A model generated the notes under the pieces. That model searched no databases. It saw only the letters and a list, made by a program, of their open reading frames with translations, and was not told the origin of the DNA. Below, piece after piece: positions 30,770 through 35,696 of a stretch of 35,696 nucleotides of DNA (positions are counted from its first letter, which is position 1; each line of letters begins with the position of its first letter). The position numbers and the translations under genes are program-made. Source of the stretch: Silene noctiflora (lineage: Eukaryota; Streptophyta; Magnoliopsida; Caryophyllales; Caryophyllaceae); NCBI GenBank assembly GCA_009801015.1, contig VHZZ01000072.1:302475-338170 (forward strand), read 5' to 3'.

Positions 30770-32897
30770 TTAAACCCTCATATCTGTGGTTCTTCCACCT
30801 CCATGTAACTGAAGAGTTTGGCTCGGGACTACCTGAATCACTCCAGGTTGTTCTGTCAATAATAAGAGAGGCTCTTGTTAGTCAAGGACCAACTTATCGT
30901 ACAATTTCGACAATGAATAATTTGTGGCAAAACTAAAGCCATGAAAAAAAATCGTCAATACAATCGGGAAAACACAAGGGTCTCAGTCATAAGACTGTCT
31001 CATACAAAATCTTGGGATGTACTGATCTGGAACAGCTCGGATAAATGAACATACAAACTATTAAGAACTATAGGCAGAACAATTATATATTCAAGTAACA
31101 TGAAAGGCGGGAATGCTTTTCCAAACAAATTATGTTAAGACTTAACAGCCAACCTAAATAGATCGATAGACGTTGCAAGATCAAGCACATATCTTAAAAA
31201 GCATAATTTGACAGGTAGTCAAACAGTATGAAACTTTGATTAGAACATGAAAAAAGATTAGTTTAACTAGTTTGTTGTATGTAGTCTTAAGGATGCAGAA
31301 AATAAACAATTACGCAATCGCAGTATTCCTATATTAGCCATGGTCAAACGCTTGCAGCTCAGAGATACCTTCATATTAATTTGTTTGACAGAGACAACAT
31401 ATCATCAACTATTAGAGAGAAACAATTAAAACACGAGACCAAGCTGCATCCCATATATGAAGTTTTACGGATAAGTGCAAACCAAACAAGGGTAAATACT
31501 TTCTTCTGCAGTCATTTGTCTAACTAGAAAATTATCAATGCATTAATCATATCGAATACTATAGGCTAGAAAGTAGGAACCATACTTTCAAGCTGTGACA
31601 CTTGCTCAGGTGTCAATTTGGCCGAGAACCCAGTGGCTGCATTCTTGTAAACATAAACCAGAGACTCTTTTGCAGCATCCTCACTGTGGAGCAGAGAAAT
31701 TGTTATGATACGCTGTAGACGAGTAGTCAGTCATGAATAACAAGTATGAAAAAATGGATAATACTAGTTACAAATAAATTAAGTTGCAGACTTGCAGGGA
31801 TTGATGAAAGATGGAAAAGGGGTCACACAAGCAGATCCTAGACGCTTATTGCATAGAGGACTAATACTTGAGCCTTCTATGTTTCAGATTGATATCAGTA
31901 AAATGTGAACTTGGAATGAAACAGAAAGGAGTCCCACACCAACAATGGCAAATCAATGTTCCAGGGAGAGGGCCTGCCTACCGCTGCCTTTTACATTTAT
32001 ATCGATTTAATACACTAGCTAGCTCCTGGGCAAATTAACTCAAAGATTGATCAGTGAACTGTGAATATCCCCATATACTGATATACAAGAAGTCAGGTTC
32101 CCAAGCCACCCCATCCCCCTCTGCTCCAAGATCCGTCACTGGCACAACTCGATCCTAAAGGGTTTCGTGTCAGGGTTCCATTGATGTTTAAGAGATCTTT
32201 CTTCGAGGTTTCATCAATCATCATTGCAACATTTCAGATACATATTCCTACTTCCTAGCAGCCGAAATACGGGACATTGCAGTATTTCAATACATATTAA
32301 CTATGCTTAACCTGAAAGATTTCATCTTTACATATGCAAAATTCCATTCTAGCTCAAGTTTACCATCCAACACACATCACCCAACATTTCCTCTTTAAAT
32401 GATCATCCCAATACACATCGCCAAACTGAGGCGGTTTTACACAACAATTTGTGCTTAATCAAACACTATAAAACACCCAAATTATTCCCAAAATACAAAC
32501 CCTAATCAATTACAAATCAAAATTACAACCCCACTTCAATTCTCCACCAAAACACAAACCAAAACCAGAAATGCAAACCCAATTAAACATAATCAACAAC
32601 AAACAAATACCCACAAAATTCAAACACAAAATAAAAACTCAATTAACAATAATAAAACAAAAGATTAAAGCTTTATTACCCTCCAAGAACAGAAGAAAGA
32701 GTAGAAAGATGATGAGATTCAGGCTCAACACCATCGATAGGCTTCTCAGTATAAACAATATAAACTGATGATGGTGATTGTTGAGGAATTTCTGCCATTT
32801 TTGATGATTTTACTGCAATTGATTTAGAAATTGGGGAAATTGATAAAGTAACGAGTACTATAAGTACGATGATATTTGTAGATTGATTTTTCTGCAT
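30770..32897 (-). CDS. SPI-1: Subtilase propeptide-like inhibitor (SPI-1 type)
   Basis: Exons 32897-32680, 31683-31586 and 30852-30770 give 132 residues (Arabidopsis SPI-1 is of similar size). A hydrophobic N-terminal segment (NIIVLIVLVTLSISPISKSI) looks like a secretion signal. The rest is an Inhibitor_I9 fold as in subtilase prodomains: SSVYIVYTEKP, LVYVYKNAATGFSAKLTPEQ, then KQPGVIQVVPSQTLQLHGGG near the C-terminus. Such stand-alone prodomains bind and inhibit mature subtilisin-like proteases in the apoplast or secretory route. No protease domain follows, so this is not a truncated subtilase: the stop codon comes soon after the conserved propeptide end. All junctions are GT-AG and keep frame (phases 2 and 1). 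Intron 1 is about 1.0 kb and intron 2 about 0.7 kb. Confidence 0.9.
32133..32141 (-). repeat. Terminal motif of a dispersed CAGTGRCGGA element
   Basis: On the minus strand CAGTGACGGATCTTGGAGCA starts at 32141 inside intron 1 of the inhibitor gene. The same end motif is at 4323 (minus), 6444-6591 and 25533 (plus). The other end of this copy was not found. Confidence 0.4.
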
Positions 32898-33867
32898 TTT
32901 ATAGTTTCTTAACGGTTGTGTTTTGGAAAAGTAGAACGCGTTTTTGTTTAGATAACTTAAGGAATTTTAGAAGTTTGATACGTAAGTTTTGTAAGAGATT
33001 ATTTTTCTTAATTTGTGTTGTCAAGTTATGTCTTGCCTTAATTTGTGGTGTTTAATCGTGAGTTGGCTTTAGGACGATATTTTCTTATTTGAGTAATGTT
33101 GTGATTTGGATGAGAAGCGGTAATGATAAATTTTAGTTTTGTAAGATCGAATTCAGTTACCGAATATGTTTTAGTCTAGTACCTATATTATAATGTCCTT
33201 GTACCTCTGACAAAAAAAAACGGGTAGAATTCAATTTCATTTGCTTTATTATCTGTCTCGGCAATTAAAAAGTGTGTTCACGGATAAAGCTAATCTCGGT
33301 GTTCAAAATATTGTGTTGTAACAATTACGATCGAAATATTAAAAAGATAAAGGTAGTAATTTTTATCTTTTCCGTTTCCAATTTACCCCACTTTTAAGAG
33401 AAATAGGAACATACATCAGATGTATTAGCTCATACCTCATCTATTTTTGAGCTTATGTATATTTTTTTCTGAGTATTATCTTAAAAAATCTCATTTGTTT
33501 TTTAATTTATGTATATTTTTTTTTGACTTTTTTTAGAGTATATAAGTTTCATATTAATTTTTTGTTCTCACGTGTTTTTGAGTTATATGTTGTAATTTTT
33601 TGAGATTAATGTTTGCATTAACGAACTCACAAATTTTATAATAAAAATCGATAATTTTTAAAACAAAACTCGAAAACTTTATTACAATGCTCAGAAACTA
33701 CACAATTGATGGTAATACATTAGATGTATAATCCACTTACTGTACTTTTAACTAATGAGGTATCGAGTGTATTACGGAGTAATACTCTTCAAGTTTACAT
33801 TCGCTAATTTAAATTACTGGAACTTTAAATTCACAATTTTAAAAGTAAAAGAGTTATATAAATTATA
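32898..33867. other. Upstream region of the inhibitor gene, AT-rich
   Basis: Presumably holds the promoter of the inhibitor gene next to 32898. No clear TATA box was assigned. No other gene or element seen. Confidence 0.5.
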
Positions 33868-34064
33868 CTCCCTCCTATTCACTATATTCTTCCTCTTTCC
33901 TTTTATCACAAGAAATAAGAAAGTGAATTTGGACCACACAAAACACACTACCCCACATGTAAATAAATTTGGACCACACAAATCAACCCAAAAAAAGAAA
34001 TAGAGAAGAAAATCCGAATAATCCGAAAAAAGAAATAGGGAAGAATATAGTGAATAGGAGGGAG
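33868..34064. mobile_element. Stowaway-type MITE, family B, copy 2
   Basis: A 197-bp element with nearly perfect inverted ends: CTCCCTCCTATTCACTATAT on the left and ATATAGTGAATAGGAGGGAG on the right, extending through ATTCTTCC. TA flanks both ends (33866-33867, 34065-34066). It shares its length and interior with 7549-7745, but its ends are much better kept, so it is the younger copy. Open frames across it are not genes. Confidence 0.88.
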
Positions 34065-34123
34065 TATAATGATTATATAGAAGGTAGTAAGTCAATGTTT
34101 ATCCAACATTTTTTAGATTGTTA

Positions 34124-34335
34124 CTCTTTTCGTCCGGATCAATGGTTATACACTTATACTTTAGTTTTGATACAAATAAAAAAATTCGAGAGTCAATTAT
34201 TAAATAATAAGTTGATCAAATTAAATGTGAATGATCAATTTATTTATCAAATGGATTATTAAAATAAAAAAGATAACAAATGACCGAGATATATCCTAAA
34301 ATAAAATAGAACAATAAATGACAGGAAGGAAGGTG
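34124..34335. mobile_element. Stowaway-type MITE, family C, copy 2
   Basis: Left end CTCTTTTCGTCCGGATCAAT after TA (34122-34123), right end ATAAATGACAGGAAGGAAGG close to TA (34336-34337). The interior (GTGAATGATCAA, AACAAATGACCGAGATAT, AAAATAAAATAGAACAA) matches 6622-6837. Confidence 0.6.
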
Positions 34336-34363
34336 TAATACGTGCTTGACACTTGGGAGATAC

Positions 34364-34457
34364 GACATGTTACAGGTCGTACTTTTCTGTGACATCTGTA
34401 CCACTGCAATATACGGCTACTGCGGGATACATTAGATTTGACATGTTACAGGTCGTA
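34364..34457. repeat. Two 18-bp direct repeats 76 bp apart
   Basis: GACATGTTACAGGTCGTA occurs exactly at 34364-34381 and 34440-34457. They sit between the MITE and the Copia LTR. Origin unknown; they could be the footprint of an insertion or a small duplication. Confidence 0.9.
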
Positions 34458-34605
34458 TAATCTACGAAGAAAGATAAAGAAGAAAAAATGCTACTTGTAC
34501 TCTTGTACACCGACTGATTTTTCACGACTAGGTTTGATATATTGAATTTATTAGGCAAGAATGCAAGATATTAGCCTTGATATTTGCGGTCAATCAACAT
34601 GATAT

Positions 34606-34764
34606 TGTTAAGTTGTTTTAGTAACAAATTGGATTCTATATCATTTGTGATATGATCCTCCTAAATTGATGCTAAGCCCTTGTATTATATATTGTTTGAT
34701 GCTAATTAATAAAACACGCGAAATTACATTCTCCTTTCTACGTTTGTTACTATCATTATTAACA
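34606..34764 (+). repeat. 5' LTR of the Copia element
   Basis: Bounded by the perfect inverted ends TGTTAA/TTAACA, the 3' end touching the primer-binding site. No partner LTR is in the window. An alternative start at TGTTACAGG (34444) is less likely because it lacks the matching 3' end. Confidence 0.7.
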
Positions 34765-34776
34765 TGGTATCGAGCC
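34765..34776 (+). other. Primer-binding site
   Basis: TGGTATCGAGCC, close to the usual TGGTATCAGAGC site complementary to initiator-Met tRNA. Confidence 0.85.
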
Positions 34777-34842
34777 ACGCTTTTTTCCCTTACAAAAAAA
34801 ACAAAACCAAAACGCAAAACCTAAGGCAGTCATCTTCTTGCC

Positions 34843-35545
34843 ATGACTACTGGTGAAGATGCCTCGCAATCCCAAACCTCCACTCCAAAAATCGACCCTC
34901 TCTCCCCTTTCTTTCTCGGATCCAGGGATATCCCGGATTCCCGGGTATCAAAATTTCTCAAGTACAATTAAACAATCATAACTATGACGATTGGAGCCGT
35001 TACTGAATACTATGGTAAATTGAAATCATTATGGGATGCCCTGGCCATACACGAACCGTCGAACCCCCATTTGCGTGCAACTGTGGTCGTTGCACTTGTG
35101 ATATTGCTTCTCAAGCGATAAAACGACTTGATAATGAACGTCTCCACCAATTCTTTATGGGACTTGACCGTAGTATGGGACACTTCACAATCAACTGTTT
35201 CGGCTTGACCATTTACCCACCCTCAACCGCGGCTATCATGTCGTGTTACAGGCTGAACGCCTACTTACTGATGCCTCTCCGTCTGCTGATGTTACTGATG
35301 TTGTGGTGTATGCCGTTCCGAGGGCATCACGTACCCTCGCTGATTGGAAGGCCTTACGTGAGAAAGAAAAATTGGAACGGCGCAAATTGTTTTGTACTCA
35401 CTGTCAAATTAATGGACATGACATAAAGTCTTGTTTTATTAAGATTAATAAATTCCCGGATTTGTGGGGTAGTCAGCCCCGTACTTTGGCTGAGTTGCAT
35501 CGTAGCAAGGGTGGTGGGCTGGTTCAACCACGGGCGTGGCTGATA
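34843..35545 (+). pseudogene. Copia gag remnant with zinc knuckle
   Basis: The frame opens at ATG 34843 with MTTGEDASQSQTSTP and PLSPFFLGSRDIP, a typical Copia gag N-terminus. A premature stop and frame change come around 34960-34980, then NHNYDDW. Directly after, the sequence jumps to VTEYYGKLKSLWDAL, so about 90-100 residues of the usual gag middle are missing (a deletion near 35000). Further frame changes occur at about 35060 and 35180. The C-terminal part (ADVTDVVVYAVPRASRTL) ends with a CCHC zinc knuckle CTHCQINGHDIKSC. Not able to make a full gag protein. Confidence 0.8.
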
Positions 35546-35550
35546 CTTCT

Positions 35551-35696
35551 TGTAGAAAATATCGTATATTTCGCTATAATATTAATCGTATTAATATCAA
35601 TTTTAGGATTATATCAAAATATACTTTAATATAAATGCAATATACGCAATTAAATCGACATAAAAAGTATAGAAATAACCTTTATATCTTCGTTAT
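35551..35696. other. AT-rich DNA right of the Copia break
   Basis: Sequence changes abruptly from gag-like to AT-rich after GGGCGTGGCTGATACTTCTT. Could be host DNA at a deletion junction. Nothing recognised. Confidence 0.4.

Larger units (their letters stand above)
34606..35550 (+). mobile_element. Ty1/Copia retrotransposon, 5' part only, internally deleted
   Basis: A 159-bp 5' LTR (34606-34764) begins TGTTAA and ends TTAACA. It contains TATTATATATT and AATAAAAC, candidate TATA and poly(A) signals. It is followed directly by the primer-binding site TGGTATCGAGCC and then a gag region. Homology to gag seems to stop near 35550, with no protease, integrase, RT or second LTR before the window edge, so the element is truncated. 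A short LTR plus a Retrotran_gag/UBN2-type gag fits the Ale/Retrofit group of Copia. Confidence 0.82.

Noticed and set aside
33755-34262. Overlapping open frames on both strands
   Set aside because: They overlap the Stowaway MITEs, whose inverted repeats give open frames by chance.
34364-34457. TGTTACAGG direct repeats as LTR starts
   Set aside because: They do not match the TTAACA end next to the PBS, whereas TGTTAA at 34606 does.

Overview
The window is nuclear DNA from a flowering plant, most likely a eudicot. Genes have many short introns with GT-AG borders and AT-rich intergenic DNA. TIR-bounded Stowaway-type MITEs, Helitron ends, a 5S-bearing Cassandra-type TRIM and a Copia retrotransposon fragment fill the spaces. 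The repeated 'ACTCCGT' MITE ends and the AGACCGTCT inverted repeats remind me of Caryophyllales (spinach/beet relatives), but that placement is an inference. No bacterial, viral or organellar gene set is present.

Layout. 1-13.1 kb is gene-free repeat-rich DNA: a Helitron-like pair, the Cassandra-type element (2344-2882), MITE remnants, and a tandem duplication directly upstream of the first gene. 13234-14559 (+) is a three-exon NAC transcription factor closest to VND7, a xylem vessel master regulator; its second intron appears to be GC-AG. 15788-19818 (-) is a seven-exon calcium-dependent protein kinase of the CPK4/CPK11 type with four EF hands, carrying a degenerate tandem array in its first intron. 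21779-26601 (-) is a KRR1 homologue (small-subunit processome, KH domain) in about twelve exons, with a hAT-type element in intron 9. 26983-27403 is a Mutator-like MITE. 27432-28704 (-) is an F-box gene broken by frameshifts. 30770-32897 (-) is a three-exon subtilase-propeptide-like inhibitor (SPI-1 type). From 33.8 kb on there are two Stowaway MITEs and the 5' end of an internally deleted Copia element.

The genes do not form an operon or a shared pathway. From memory of Arabidopsis loci, VND7 (At1g71930) and SPI-1 (At1g71950) are near neighbours, so their co-occurrence here looks like conserved microsynteny, which supports both orthology calls. I found no previously undescribed multi-gene system. 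The most interesting items are the rearranged Cassandra-type element, the GC-AG intron in the NAC domain gene, the duplicated promoter-proximal block of the VND7-like gene, and the intronic tandem array.
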